A DNA stretch of 64,000 nucleotides from CCMP332 sp040218795 (lineage in GTDB: Bacteria; Bacteroidota; Bacteroidia; Cytophagales; CCMP332): contig JAVJQT010000003.1 in assembly GCA_040218795.1 (NCBI GenBank), forward strand, positions 434,001-498,000. Reading direction: 5' to 3'. The translations under genes were made by a program, and so were the position numbers. Below are positions 33,115 to 42,715 of this stretch, piece by piece. The notes below the pieces were generated by a model. The model saw nothing but the letters and a program-made list of their open reading frames with translations. It had not been told where the DNA came from and searched no databases. How positions within the stretch are numbered: the first letter of the stretch is position 1; each line of letters starts with the position of its first letter.

Positions 33115-34335
33115 ATGATGCTCTATTTAAAACTGGCCTGGAGAAATATCTGGCGAAATAAACGCCGAACTGCCATTACCCTGGCTTCCATCTTTTTTGC
33201 TGTCATTTTATCCAGCCTGATGATGAGCATGAAGGAGGGCACTTATGACAATATGATCAAGACGACAGCAGGTGATTTCACCGGCTTTCTTCAGGTTCAC
33301 AGCAAAGATTACTGGGATGAAAAAACCATCGATTACAGTTTTGAACCTGATGATTCCTTGCTAAACATTTTGAAGCAATTTTCAGACAATGACATTTTCC
33401 TACCGCGTCTTGAAAGTTTTGCTTTAAGCGCCACCAGGGAAATGACCAAAGGGGCAATGGTTATAGGAATTGATCCCGAATTGGAGAGGCAATATTCCCA
33501 ATTGGACCAAAGGCTCAGTTCAGGTGAATATTTTAACAATGAAGACCGGTCTATCTTGATTGGAAATGGCCTTGCGGATTATCTGGAATTAAAACCAAAT
33601 GACACGCTCATACTTCTTGGACAGGGTTTTCAAGGTGTAAGTGCTGCCGGAAAATACCCGGTTAAAGGCATCGTTAAATTTGGATCTCCGGAATTGAGCA
33701 AGCAATTGGTGTTTCTTCCCTTAAATGAAGCCCAACGTTTATTTGGTGCAGAAAACTTAATTAACAATCTGGTGATAAAAACAGAAACTGCTTCCCGGGG
33801 CGTGGCCTTGGCTCAGGTTTTAAAATCAGAGATTTCCGAGGAATATGAGATTATGCATTGGAAGGAGCTATTCCCCGAATTGGTCGATATGATAAAGACC
33901 GATCGTGTCGAAGGTTATGTCTTTATGTTTATCCTCTACATGGTTATTTCTTTTGGCATTTTCGGTACCATGCTTATGATGATGGCTGAAAGAAGACATG
34001 AATTTGGGGTTTTAATCGCAGTCGGGATGAAACGCGTCAAGTTAGCCCTGGTTGTATTTATTGAAGTATTTATAATTTCTGTATTCGGTTCAATTATTGG
34101 AATAATAGGTGCTTTTCCGGTAAGTTATTACTTTGTGATTTTCCCAATTCGCTACGGTGAGGAGGTAGCAAAAATGGCCGAGGAATACGGAATGGAACCG
34201 GTCCTTTATGCAAGCATGGACCCTGCTATCTTTATACAGCAGGCCGTTGTAATTGCCATCGTGGCAATTATTATTGGTATTTATCCATTTGTTAAACTAC
34301 TTGGTACAAAAGCAATCGATGAAATGAACAGCTGA
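33115..34335 (+). CDS. FtsX-like ABC transporter permease (first)
   Basis: A 406-residue permease with the MacB/LolE topology: an N-terminal cytoplasmic stretch WRNIWRNKRRTAITLASIFFAV with the first membrane span, a large periplasmic domain (about 45-270) and three C-terminal spans (FMFILYMVISFGIFGTMLMMMAERRHEFGVLIAVGMKR is the FtsX coupling region). It forms a heterodimer with the next permease, judged by gene order and the same topology. Likely role: moving lipidic or lipoprotein cargo out of the inner membrane with help of the LolA-like partner. Confidence 0.88.
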   Translation: MMLYLKLAWRNIWRNKRRTAITLASIFFAVILSSLMMSMKEGTYDNMIKTTAGDFTGFLQVHSKDYWDEKTIDYSFEPDDSLLNILKQFSDNDIFLPRLESFALSATREMTKGAMVIGIDPELERQYSQLDQRLSSGEYFNNEDRSILIGNGLADYLELKPNDTLILLGQGFQGVSAAGKYPVKGIVKFGSPELSKQLVFLPLNEAQRLFGAENLINNLVIKTETASRGVALAQVLKSEISEEYEIMHWKELFPELVDMIKTDRVEGYVFMFILYMVISFGIFGTMLMMMAERRHEFGVLIAVGMKRVKLALVVFIEVFIISVFGSIIGIIGAFPVSYYFVIFPIRYGEEVAKMAEEYGMEPVLYASMDPAIFIQQAVVIAIVAIIIGIYPFVKLLGTKAIDEMNS

Positions 34336-34336
34336 T

Positions 34337-35548
34337 ATGGTTTTCAATATTGCATGGCGAAATATATGGAGAAGTAAAGTTCGAAGTTTTGTTGTAATAA
34401 CTGCGATCGGACTGGGACTCTGGGCTGGAATATTTGCCTCAGCTTTCGTAGAGGGAATGATGATTTCCAAAGTAAATTCTGTCATTGAAATGGAAATGTC
34501 TCACTTCCAATTTCATGTGGAAGGTTTTCGCGATGATATGAAAGCCGAACAGATCATTCACAATACCCTGGAAATTCAAAATGACCTGTCAGAGGATGAG
34601 AATGTGATTCAGTCTTCGTCAAGAGTTATTGCATTGGCAATGCTGGGTACGGCCAACAAAAACGGTTCGGTAAAAGTATCCGGAGTCGATCCTGAAAAGG
34701 AAGCCATTGTCACTAAGCTGGATCAGAAAATCAAAGAAGGCGCTTATTTCGAAGGCATTAAAAGGAATCCGATTATAATAAGTCGGGAAATTGCAGAAAC
34801 ATTTAAGGTCGACCTGAGGTCAAAAATGGTGCTCACCTTTCAGGATATAAACGGCGAAATAGTAGCCGGGGCTTTTCGTGTAGCCGGTATTTACAAATCA
34901 AATAACGGGCAATACGATAAAATGAATGTCTTTGTCAAAATTGATGACATACGAAGGTTGATGAACATGACTGAGGAGGAATGCCATGAAATTGCTGTCA
35001 AAATCAATGATCATGACCTGGCCGAAACATTAGCTTCAAAATATCAAAAAAAATATTTCAATCTGGAGGTGCTTCCATGGCTCGATATTGCATCGGGAAT
35101 GCGTTACATGGTAGAAGCGATGGATGTATATCTTTTCGTACTTGTAGGTATCATTTTGCTGGCTTTGCTATTTAGTATTATCAACACCATGTATATGGCT
35201 GTATTGGAAAGAACCCGGGAAATAGGGATGCTGATGTCGATTGGAATGACCAAAGGAAGGATTTTCTCGATGATAATGATTGAAACCGTGATCATGACAA
35301 TGATTGGCTGTCCGCTGGGATTGGCATTGTCCTGGCTGAGCATTTCTTATTTTGGAAATGTCGGAATCAATGTCAATGCTGCTGTGTATGATGATTTTGG
35401 CTTTGGAAGTACAATTTACCCTGCTCTGGGTGCATCCAGATATGTTGATGTGGCAATTATGGTTTTGATAATGGCATTGATAGCAGCCGTTTTTCCGGCG
35501 AGAAAAGCTTTAAAATTAAAACCGGTAGAAGCAATAAGAAAAATATAA
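34337..35548 (+). CDS. FtsX-like ABC transporter permease (second)
   Basis: A 403-residue paralog of the preceding permease. It starts MVFNIAWRNIWRSKVRSFVV, has the periplasmic MacB-like domain and the coupling segment LERTREIGMLMSIGMTKGRIF before the last two spans, ending ALKLKPVEAIRKI. It begins one base after the previous stop and is followed by the ATPase gene after 2 bases. Sequence similarity to the first permease suggests old duplication and an asymmetric dimer. Confidence 0.88.
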   Translation: MVFNIAWRNIWRSKVRSFVVITAIGLGLWAGIFASAFVEGMMISKVNSVIEMEMSHFQFHVEGFRDDMKAEQIIHNTLEIQNDLSEDENVIQSSSRVIALAMLGTANKNGSVKVSGVDPEKEAIVTKLDQKIKEGAYFEGIKRNPIIISREIAETFKVDLRSKMVLTFQDINGEIVAGAFRVAGIYKSNNGQYDKMNVFVKIDDIRRLMNMTEEECHEIAVKINDHDLAETLASKYQKKYFNLEVLPWLDIASGMRYMVEAMDVYLFVLVGIILLALLFSIINTMYMAVLERTREIGMLMSIGMTKGRIFSMIMIETVIMTMIGCPLGLALSWLSISYFGNVGINVNAAVYDDFGFGSTIYPALGASRYVDVAIMVLIMALIAAVFPARKALKLKPVEAIRKI

Positions 35549-35550
35549 TT

Positions 35551-36231
35551 ATGGCAATAATAAGCACTAAAGGCCTGACAAAAATCTATCAGGGAGCAGT
35601 CCCCGTTCACGCATTGAAAGGTGTGGATCTGGTTATAGAAGAAGGTGAATTTACAGCAATTGTAGGCCCTTCCGGTTCGGGTAAAACCACCCTGCTTAAC
35701 ATTATCGGAGGACTGGACCGACCGACAGAAGGGAGCATTAAAGTTGCTGATACCGAGTTGGGGCAAATGTCGGAAAATCAGCTGATTGAATTTCGATTGA
35801 GAAATATCGGTTTTGTGTTTCAGTCTTATAACCTTATTCCCGTATTGACTGCAAGGGAAAACACAGAATTTATAATGCTTTTACAAAAAACCCCTAAGAA
35901 GGAAAGAGATGCACGTGTCACTTCATTGCTCAAGGAAGTAGGCCTTGAAGACAAAATAAACAAAAAACCTCTTGAGCTTTCCGGTGGCCAACAACAAAGG
36001 GTGGCTGTGGCAAGAGCCCTGGCTTCAAAACCAAAGTTTATTCTTGCCGATGAGCCTACTGCCAATCTGGATTCTGAAAGTACGAATAACCTCCTTGACA
36101 TAATGCATAAACTTAACCGCGAAGAAAATACCACCTTTATTTTCTCAACGCATGATCAAAGGGTAATGGATAAAGCCACAAGAATTATAACACTGGAAGA
36201 CGGGCAAATTATCTCTGATGAAAGGCATTAA
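35551..36231 (+). CDS. LolD/MacB-type ABC transporter ATP-binding protein
   Basis: A 226-residue ATPase. Walker A GPSGSGKT is at 39-46, the Q-loop is in IGFVFQSYNLIP, the signature is ELSGGQQQRVAVARAL, Walker B is ILADEPTANLD and the H-loop is in STHDQRVMD. The length and the NLIPVLTARENTEF segment match the LolD/MacB subfamily. It powers the two FtsX-like permeases encoded just upstream. Its last 14 bases overlap the start of the next gene, so that gene is translationally coupled. Confidence 0.92.
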   Translation: MAIISTKGLTKIYQGAVPVHALKGVDLVIEEGEFTAIVGPSGSGKTTLLNIIGGLDRPTEGSIKVADTELGQMSENQLIEFRLRNIGFVFQSYNLIPVLTARENTEFIMLLQKTPKKERDARVTSLLKEVGLEDKINKKPLELSGGQQQRVAVARALASKPKFILADEPTANLDSESTNNLLDIMHKLNREENTTFIFSTHDQRVMDKATRIITLEDGQIISDERH

Positions 36232-37381
36232 GCTTTTTATAATTTTCTTTTTACTTCTCAATGGATTTTTATTTGCGCAATCCGACAATAGCCCATTTAC
36301 ATTTAGAGGATATGTAAAACAAATGAGTATTCTCAATTTTTTACCGGGAGACTCACTGATCACTGACAATTTCATACACAATAGGTTGAATCTGCAATAC
36401 GACCTGAATTCTAAAATAGTCGCAAGGGTCGAAATGCGAAATCGAATTTTTTATGGCGAATCGGTAAGGCTTAATCCGTTCTATCAGGAAATGATTGATG
36501 TGGATCCGGGCTATCTCGATCTTTCTTTTATTTGGATGGAACATTCAGGTGCCTTTGGGCACAGTATTTTTGACAGGGCCTGGATTGGATATGTCGATGG
36601 AAATTTTGAAGCCAAAGCGGGAAGACAAAGAATAAATTGGGGAATGAATGTAGTGTGGAACCCAAATGATATTTTTAACGCCTTTAATTTTGTCGATTTC
36701 GATTATGAGGAACGCCCCGGAAATGATGCCATCCGTTTGCAGAATTATTTTGGTAGCGGAAACAAAATTGAATTTGCTTATGCCCCGGGCAGAACTGAAA
36801 ATGAACACATTGGTGCCATCATGTACAAATTCAATAAGGGATCATATGATATTCAGGTTTTAGGAGGTGTTTTTCGCGATGATTATGTGGCTGGTATAGG
36901 TTGGGCGGGAAATTTAAAAACAGCCGGATTCAAAGGCGAGGCCAGCTATTTCGTCAACAGAGAAAAAAATTATGATACGGTCGATGTATTGAGTTTATCA
37001 GCAAGTGTTGATTACTCCTTTAAAAATGGATTGTATATGCTCGGATCATTTTTAATCAATAGCAATGGTAGAAGTAGCATAATCGGTTTGGAAAATACCA
37101 ATAGTCTGGCCGGAAATAATTTTAGCGCTAAAAATCTGATGCTTACCAGGTATTCAGGCTTTTATCAGCTCACTTATCCTGTTACGCCCCTGTTTTCGCC
37201 GGGATTAGCAGCTATCTATGGATTTGAAGCTGATCTTCTGTTTATCATGCCCAGTATGACCTATTCCATTGCTTCAAATTGGGATCTCGATCTTGTAGGC
37301 CAATTGTATTTTGTAAAATTTGATGGCAAATACCAGAACCTGGTCAATAGCATTTTCACAAGGGTGAAATGGAGTTTTTAA
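36218..37381 (+). CDS. Outer-membrane beta-barrel protein of the LolA/FtsX operon
   Basis: A 387-residue exported protein (signal ending GFLFAQ). It has long amphipathic strands (FTFRGYVKQMSILNFLP, RVEMRNRIFYG, FEAKAGRQRINWGMNVVWNPNDIFNAFN) and ends in an aromatic, IFTRVKWSF. The GRQRINWG segment is shared with DUF1302/porin-like proteins often found in such operons. It probably forms the outer-membrane partner of the ABC system. It starts inside the ATPase gene (14-base overlap). The cargo is unknown. Confidence 0.75.
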   Translation: MKGIKLFIIFFLLLNGFLFAQSDNSPFTFRGYVKQMSILNFLPGDSLITDNFIHNRLNLQYDLNSKIVARVEMRNRIFYGESVRLNPFYQEMIDVDPGYLDLSFIWMEHSGAFGHSIFDRAWIGYVDGNFEAKAGRQRINWGMNVVWNPNDIFNAFNFVDFDYEERPGNDAIRLQNYFGSGNKIEFAYAPGRTENEHIGAIMYKFNKGSYDIQVLGGVFRDDYVAGIGWAGNLKTAGFKGEASYFVNREKNYDTVDVLSLSASVDYSFKNGLYMLGSFLINSNGRSSIIGLENTNSLAGNNFSAKNLMLTRYSGFYQLTYPVTPLFSPGLAAIYGFEADLLFIMPSMTYSIASNWDLDLVGQLYFVKFDGKYQNLVNSIFTRVKWSF

Positions 37382-37515
37382 GATCATTTATTGCCACAAA
37401 ACAGCCGGGCTTTGTTCTAATTCAATTTTATTAAATTATTCATTTACAGCATATTACTGGCATTATTTAAGCAAAGCACTATATGACATAATAAGTTTTT
37501 GATTAGATTTATTAG

Positions 37516-37983
37516 ATGAAATATTTAATAATCACGCTGATCCTGGGACTAATTTCGATTCCCCTGCATTCTCAAATTCTAATCGGTGATTCTTCTGAAA
37601 TCGCTCAGATTCTTAAAAATTCTGTTTTGTTCTCCGAATATGTAATCAATGAAGATTTAAAGAATTTAGGAAATTCATATACTGAAGATGGTAAAATATT
37701 TCCCAATACTAAGGATATAATTGAAGGCCGGGATGCGATTATCAATTATTGGAAAATGCCCGAGGGTGTAAAAATTGTTCAACATAAAGTGATGCCCTTA
37801 GAAATAAAAGTTTGTGATGATGAAGCCAGAGATCACGGTTATTATGAAGGTAAAACCAAAGGAAAAGACGGAGAAATCAGTTTTTGGAAAGGAAAATATG
37901 TGATTGTTTGGAAAAAAATAAATGGGGAATGGAAGATATACATAGATATATGGAACCGTATTGCTCAAAATAACTCCGATTAA
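37516..37983 (+). CDS. Secreted SnoaL/DUF4440-like protein (NTF2 fold)
   Basis: A 155-residue protein with a signal peptide ending PLHSQ. The core SEYVINEDLKNLGNSYTEDGKIFPNT, GRDAIINYWKMPEGV and GKYVIVWKKINGEWKIYIDIWNR is the typical NTF2-like pattern of DUF4440 and SnoaL proteins. Such folds bind small molecules or act as isomerases; the ligand is unknown. Two bases separate it from the CPBP protease gene. A related protein is encoded at 41450-41917. Confidence 0.8.
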   Translation: MKYLIITLILGLISIPLHSQILIGDSSEIAQILKNSVLFSEYVINEDLKNLGNSYTEDGKIFPNTKDIIEGRDAIINYWKMPEGVKIVQHKVMPLEIKVCDDEARDHGYYEGKTKGKDGEISFWKGKYVIVWKKINGEWKIYIDIWNRIAQNNSD

Positions 37984-37985
37984 TT

Positions 37986-38600
37986 ATGCTTAATGAGATA
38001 ATTTCAACGGTCCTTCAGCTGGCAGTATTTACATTAATACCCTATATCGGCTACCGATTTTTTTATAAGAATAAAAGCGGCTTTCTCAATTATATCGGTT
38101 TGATAAAGAGTCCCATTAAGCCATTGATTTATGCGCTCTCTTTTTCAATTCCCCTGATGGTGCTATTGCTCCTTTTAATTCACAACACACCCGAACTAAC
38201 AGATGCCATGAACAATCCCAAAAGTATGACCGGGAAATTTAAAGCCATGGGGATTGGGGTCAATACCTTTGTTTTAATTGCAATGGCAGCAATATTTAAA
38301 ACTGCATTGGCAGAAGAAATACTGTTTAGAGGTTTTATTGCAAAAAGATTTATTTCGATGCTTGGTTTTCGCAAAGGAAATTTGCTCCAGGCCGTTCTTT
38401 TTGGTGTGATTCACAGTCTTTTATTTCTTTCAATAACTCAGAATATTCTATTTCTGCTCTTAATTTTTATTTTCCCCTTTACAGTGGCAATGGTCATCAC
38501 CTGGTTGAATGAAAAACAAGCCAATGGATCGATTTTACCCGGTTGGCTGGCGCATGCAAGTGGTAATTTGCTTTCTTATTTGTTTTACACTTTGTTTTAA
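37986..38600 (+). CDS. CPBP family intramembrane metalloprotease
   Basis: A 204-residue protein with six or so membrane spans. The CAAX/CPBP motifs are visible: EEILFRGFI (glutamate pair and Arg), LFGVIHSLLF (His) and a later GWLAHASGN (His and Asn). These residues are the catalytic set of Rce1-like glutamate proteases. Substrates in bacteria are mostly unknown; some members confer self-immunity to bacteriocins. It sits in a same-strand run with the NTF2 protein upstream and a DinB-like protein downstream. Confidence 0.87.
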   Translation: MLNEIISTVLQLAVFTLIPYIGYRFFYKNKSGFLNYIGLIKSPIKPLIYALSFSIPLMVLLLLLIHNTPELTDAMNNPKSMTGKFKAMGIGVNTFVLIAMAAIFKTALAEEILFRGFIAKRFISMLGFRKGNLLQAVLFGVIHSLLFLSITQNILFLLLIFIFPFTVAMVITWLNEKQANGSILPGWLAHASGNLLSYLFYTLF

Positions 38601-38612
38601 AATGGGCTTTAC

Positions 38613-39167
38613 ATGATTGAGAACTATTTGATAAATATCAAAACACAATTCAAATACTATAAGTCGCTCGCCGAAAAAACATTTGATCAAATGATAGAGG
38701 AAGACTTATTTAAACAATACAATGAAGAAAGCAATTCCATAGCCATTATAGTCAATCACCTCAGGGGTAATATGCTTTCCCGCTGGACCGATTTTTTAAA
38801 TTCAGATGGAGAAAAAGAATGGCGGCAACGCGATATGGAATTTGAATCGGTGATTAAAGACAAAGAAGATTTAATTCAAAAATGGGAAGAAGGCTGGCAA
38901 TGTCTATTTAATGCTCTTGATAGCATCAACGAAGATAATTTTAATACCAAAATCTATATCCGAAATCAGGAGCACAGCATAGTCGATGCCATCAACAGAC
39001 AATTTGCACATTATGCCTATCACGTTGGTCAAATCGTGTATATCGGGAAAATGTATTCAAAAAACTGGAAAAGCCTGAGCATACCCAAAGGGAAATCTTC
39101 TGACTTTAATAAAAAGAAATTCGATAAAGGAAGACATAAGGGTCACTTTTCCGATGATATTAAATAA
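38613..39167 (+). CDS. DUF1572 (DinB-like) protein
   Basis: A 184-residue cytoplasmic protein. The pattern IIVNHLRGNMLSRWTDFLNSDGEKEWRQRD and the C-terminal INRQFAHYAYHVGQIVYIGKM, with three histidines placed as a DinB metal site, identify DUF1572. DinB-fold proteins include bacillithiol-linked transferases, but no activity is known for this group. The C-terminal tail is Lys-rich. It is 12 bases downstream of the protease gene. Confidence 0.85.
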   Translation: MIENYLINIKTQFKYYKSLAEKTFDQMIEEDLFKQYNEESNSIAIIVNHLRGNMLSRWTDFLNSDGEKEWRQRDMEFESVIKDKEDLIQKWEEGWQCLFNALDSINEDNFNTKIYIRNQEHSIVDAINRQFAHYAYHVGQIVYIGKMYSKNWKSLSIPKGKSSDFNKKKFDKGRHKGHFSDDIK

Positions 39168-39195
39168 TTGAAGGGGATAATTATCCAGGGAAATC

Positions 39196-39510
39196 ATGAA
39201 AAAATCGCAAAAAATAAAAGTCCTTGATTTTGCATTGTTTCAAGCCATACTCTTTTCTCAAATTGGTTTGTTCGCCGGTATCATTTATTCTTTTGGCGGA
39301 TTTATTGTTGACGGTCTTGTAACACTTGATTTTATAAGTTCAAATGAAACACCCGGCTTAAGCATTGGAACTATACTGGCCTTTGGCGCCCTAATTGGAA
39401 TGCCGCTTATTGCCTTTGTCGTAGGATTTTTAACAGGCTTATTTGAATCAATATTCTTTAATATTTTTCTTTCGCGAATACATGGCTTCAATACAGGAAT
39501 TGAAGAATGA
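39196..39510 (+). CDS. Small membrane protein
   Basis: A 104-residue protein with two long hydrophobic segments (ALFQAILFSQIGLFAGIIYSF and GTILAFGALIGMPLIAFVVG, the second continued by LTGLFESIFFNIFL), an acidic loop between them and a hydrophilic end. No family recognised. It lies 28 bases after the DUF1572 gene. Confidence 0.6.
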   Translation: MKKSQKIKVLDFALFQAILFSQIGLFAGIIYSFGGFIVDGLVTLDFISSNETPGLSIGTILAFGALIGMPLIAFVVGFLTGLFESIFFNIFLSRIHGFNTGIEE

Positions 39511-39590
39511 CAGACTCGGTCTAGAATCCATCAAAAAAAAGTGCTCATGCTTATTTCAGCATTTGGATTGAATATCATTAAATTGCCGCA

Positions 39591-41333
39591 ATGAGTGAAA
39601 AGAAGAAAAATGTCACATTTGGATGGGCGTTTAAAAGAATAATATGGCCGAGAAGAAAAACCATAGGCATTGGATTGGTACTTATTGTAATCAGTCGATT
39701 GGCATCCTTAGTACTTCCGGGAGCCAGTAAATATCTTATCGATGATGTAATTGTCAATAAGGATATCCCCATGTTGAAAATTCTGCTTTTGGTTGTGATT
39801 TCAGCCATTATTGTTCAGGCAATCACATCTTTTTTACTAACAAAAATTTTGAGCGTTGAAGCACAATACCTCATTTCAGAATTGCGGGTACGCGTACAAA
39901 AAAAGGTGCTCTCCCTCCCTATTCGATATTTTGACGATCATAAATCCGGTGAATTGGTGTCCAGAATAATGACCGACGTAGAAGGCGTTCGAAATCTAGT
40001 AGGTACAGGGTTGGTACAATTGGTTGGTGGCACACTTACAGCAATTATTTCGCTTTTTCTCCTGATCAATATCAGCGCAGCCATGACCTTTTTTGTGCTG
40101 GTTCCGGTTGGGATTTTTGCCTTCATTGCGCTAAAAGCCTTTGGAAGAATCCGGCCTATTTTCAGGGATCGCGGTAAGCTCAATGCTGAAGTGACAGGGC
40201 GTCTGACAGAAACATTAAATGGTGTTAGAGTCATCAAAGGCTTTAATGCTGAAAAACAGGAAAACTCAATTTTTGAAGATGGCGCCCGGCGTCTCTTTGA
40301 AAATGTAAAGGCCAGTTTAACGGCCACGGCATTTGTAACCAGTTCTTCGACTTTTCTTCTCGGATTGGCCAGTACAGGAATCATGGGGATTGGCGGATAT
40401 TTTATAATTCAGGGCGATATGACTTTCGGTGATTTTCTCGCTTTTACCCTGTATCTGGGTTTTATGATCGCTCCTATTGTACAAATGAGCAATATTGGCT
40501 CGCAATTGACCGAAGCATTTGCCGGACTTGACAGAACGGAGGAGATCATGCAAATGAACCCTGAACAAGTCGATAAGAACAGGCCGATAAAATTGCAATC
40601 GCTTAAGGGGGATATCATTTTTGAGAATGTATCATTCAGCTATATTGAGAATAAAGAGGTTATTAAAAACATCAGCTTTGAAGCACCTGAAGGATCTGTT
40701 ACTGCTCTTGTTGGCAGTTCGGGTTCGGGTAAAACCACCATTGCCGGTTTGGCTGCCACCTTTCTTAATCCCGATAGCGGTTTAATAACTATCGACGGTC
40801 AGGATTTATCAAAAGTAGACCTGGAATCCTATAGAAAGCACCTTGGCGTTGTATTGCAGGATGATTTTTTATTTGAAGGCACAATTAGAGAAAATATTTT
40901 ATTTCCAAGGCCCTGTGCCAATGCGGAAGAACTGGAAGAAGCCGTGCAAGGCGCTTATGTCAATGAGTTTACCGATCGTTTTGAAGACGGACTGGATACC
41001 GTAATTGGTGAGCGCGGCGTAAAACTTTCAGGCGGACAGAGACAAAGAATATCTATCGCCAGGGCATTATTGGCTAAGCCCAAAATTATAATTCTCGATG
41101 AAGCCACTTCTAACCTGGATACGGAAAGTGAAACCTTTATTCAGAAAAGTTTGGAAAAACTGATGAAAAACAGAACAACATTTGTCATCGCCCATCGCCT
41201 GAGCACTATAAGAAAAGCCGACCAGATACTGATTATAGAAGATGGAGAAATAGTGGAAAGAGGAACGCACGATCAGCTAATTGCAAAAGAAGGTCGTTAT
41301 TATGAGCTATTTACATATCAGAGTAGAATTTAG
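39591..41333 (+). CDS. ABC exporter, MsbA/lipid A type (fused permease and ATPase)
   Basis: A 580-residue half-transporter. The N-terminal half (about 1-310) has six membrane spans typical of the ABC_membrane domain, and the C-terminal ATPase has Walker A GSSGSGKTT, signature LSGGQRQRISIARAL, Walker B IIILDEATSNLD and the H-loop FVIAHRLST. SLPIRYFDDHKSGELVSRIMTDVEGVRN is the classic MsbA-like coupling helix region. It should work as a homodimer exporting lipids or drugs. It has its own gap of 80 bases upstream. MsbA itself cannot be confirmed from sequence. Confidence 0.88.
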   Translation: MSEKKKNVTFGWAFKRIIWPRRKTIGIGLVLIVISRLASLVLPGASKYLIDDVIVNKDIPMLKILLLVVISAIIVQAITSFLLTKILSVEAQYLISELRVRVQKKVLSLPIRYFDDHKSGELVSRIMTDVEGVRNLVGTGLVQLVGGTLTAIISLFLLINISAAMTFFVLVPVGIFAFIALKAFGRIRPIFRDRGKLNAEVTGRLTETLNGVRVIKGFNAEKQENSIFEDGARRLFENVKASLTATAFVTSSSTFLLGLASTGIMGIGGYFIIQGDMTFGDFLAFTLYLGFMIAPIVQMSNIGSQLTEAFAGLDRTEEIMQMNPEQVDKNRPIKLQSLKGDIIFENVSFSYIENKEVIKNISFEAPEGSVTALVGSSGSGKTTIAGLAATFLNPDSGLITIDGQDLSKVDLESYRKHLGVVLQDDFLFEGTIRENILFPRPCANAEELEEAVQGAYVNEFTDRFEDGLDTVIGERGVKLSGGQRQRISIARALLAKPKIIILDEATSNLDTESETFIQKSLEKLMKNRTTFVIAHRLSTIRKADQILIIEDGEIVERGTHDQLIAKEGRYYELFTYQSRI

Positions 41334-41449
41334 CTTTTCAATTCTATAAATATAAAGGAATTGATAAGCGGTCAAAGGATAGAGGAATTAAGCGTTATAT
41401 TTAAATAAGAGCTTCAAGAAGATTGAAAGGAATTAAATATACTATTCGC

Positions 41450-41917
41450 ATGCTTAAAAAAATTACAGTCCTCATCTTTCTTTGCGGTATTTTTTCAATA
41501 GCTAAATCACAGGGTCAATGGACTCCCCCACAAGAAGAAATAATAAATGTCATCCACAAATTCTCAGAAAGCACCTCTGAAAATGGTGAAGGCGCAAATG
41601 CATATGCTGCATTTTTAAGCGAAGATTTCAGTAGATGGACCATTGGCAGCGAAATTATCAATGATAAAGCAATTTGGGTAGAAGGCATAAAAGAATGGTT
41701 TGATGAAGGCTGGCGCGTGTCTGACAGAAATCAAAAATTCATTGAAATAAACATAGCAGATGGACTGGGCCATGTACGAAGAATCGTTACTGAAACATAT
41801 TTGGGGCCGGATGGCAGTACTTCAAGTTCAAAAGCTGCTTTAGTGGAAACCTGGAAAAAAGAAAATGAACAATGGCTGCTTTACAGAACTAATGTCCATC
41901 CTATCAAGGAAAAATGA
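41450..41917 (+). CDS. Secreted SnoaL/DUF4440-like protein
   Basis: A 155-residue protein from the ATG at 41450 (the frame opens with a TTG at 41423, but the signal peptide begins MLKKITVLIFLCGIFSIAKSQ). The core ANAYAAFLSEDFSRWTIGSEI, GIKEWFDEGWRVSDRNQ and AALVETWKKENEQWLLYRTNVHP fits the NTF2-like fold with the usual closing Trp. It is a distant relative of the product of 37516-37983. The binding partner is unknown. Confidence 0.78.
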   Translation: MLKKITVLIFLCGIFSIAKSQGQWTPPQEEIINVIHKFSESTSENGEGANAYAAFLSEDFSRWTIGSEIINDKAIWVEGIKEWFDEGWRVSDRNQKFIEINIADGLGHVRRIVTETYLGPDGSTSSSKAALVETWKKENEQWLLYRTNVHPIKEK

Positions 41918-41967
41918 GTTTTTGTAAAAAATCAATAATTTGCATGAGGTTTTAATCCCGGTAAAAA

Positions 41968-42675
41968 ATGACAGCGAATGAAATTTTAAAAGAGCTCGAA
42001 TCTTATGCTGATGAACAAACCAAAAACACCTTAATAAAGCACGGTGCCAAAGAGCCATTTTTTGGTGTTAAAGTTCAGGATCTCAAAAAAATACTAAAGA
42101 AAACCAAAAAGAATCATCAGCTATCACTTGAACTATATGCAAGCGGAAACTCTGATGCAATGTACCTGGCAGGCTTGATGGCCGATGAAAATCAAATTTC
42201 GCGAGAACAATTAGAGGACTGGGTTAAGAAAGCCTATTGGTATTATTTAAGTGAATATACCGTCCCCTGGATTGCTGCTGAAACAGATTTTGGCTTTGAA
42301 CTTGGTTTGGATTGGATCAATTCCCCAAAAGAAAATATTGCGGCAGCGGGTTGGAGCACTCTGGCCTATTATTCAGCGGTAAATGAAGATGAAAATCTGG
42401 ATATAGAGACCTATATAAAACTATTGAAAAGGGTGGAAAAAGAGATACACGACGCTCAAAACAGAGTGAGATATGCCATGAATGGTTTTGTGATTTCTGT
42501 TGGAACTTATGTCACGGCCCTTACGCAAAAGTCAAAAGAAGTAGCCGCAGCTATTGGCAAAGTGGAGGTCGAGCTGGGAGGAACGGCCTGTAAGGTTCCT
42601 TTGGCAAGTGAATATATTGAAAAGGTCATCGAAAAGGGTAGAATAGGCAAAAAACGCAAAACGGCCAGATGTTGA
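41968..42675 (+). CDS. DNA alkylation repair enzyme, AlkD-like HEAT protein
   Basis: A 235-residue protein of helical repeats. The N-terminal TANEILKELESYADEQTKNTLIKHGAKEPFFGVKVQDLKKI and the aromatic-rich WVKKAYWYYLSEYTVPWIAAETDFGFELGLDWI match the AlkD/DUF1061 family. AlkD removes alkylated bases from DNA without base flipping. The C-terminus, KGRIGKKRKTARC, is basic. The key catalytic Asp and Trp of true AlkD cannot be placed with certainty, so glycosylase activity is only likely. Confidence 0.82.
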   Translation: MTANEILKELESYADEQTKNTLIKHGAKEPFFGVKVQDLKKILKKTKKNHQLSLELYASGNSDAMYLAGLMADENQISREQLEDWVKKAYWYYLSEYTVPWIAAETDFGFELGLDWINSPKENIAAAGWSTLAYYSAVNEDENLDIETYIKLLKRVEKEIHDAQNRVRYAMNGFVISVGTYVTALTQKSKEVAAAIGKVEVELGGTACKVPLASEYIEKVIEKGRIGKKRKTARC

Positions 42676-42715
42676 ATATTCGATTTAGCACAACCAAAAA
42701 AAATAAAATTTAAAA

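Noticed and set aside
39938..40384. Reverse-strand 148-codon open frame inside the ABC exporter gene
   Set aside because: Fully inside a well supported gene with intact motifs; no homology pattern seen.
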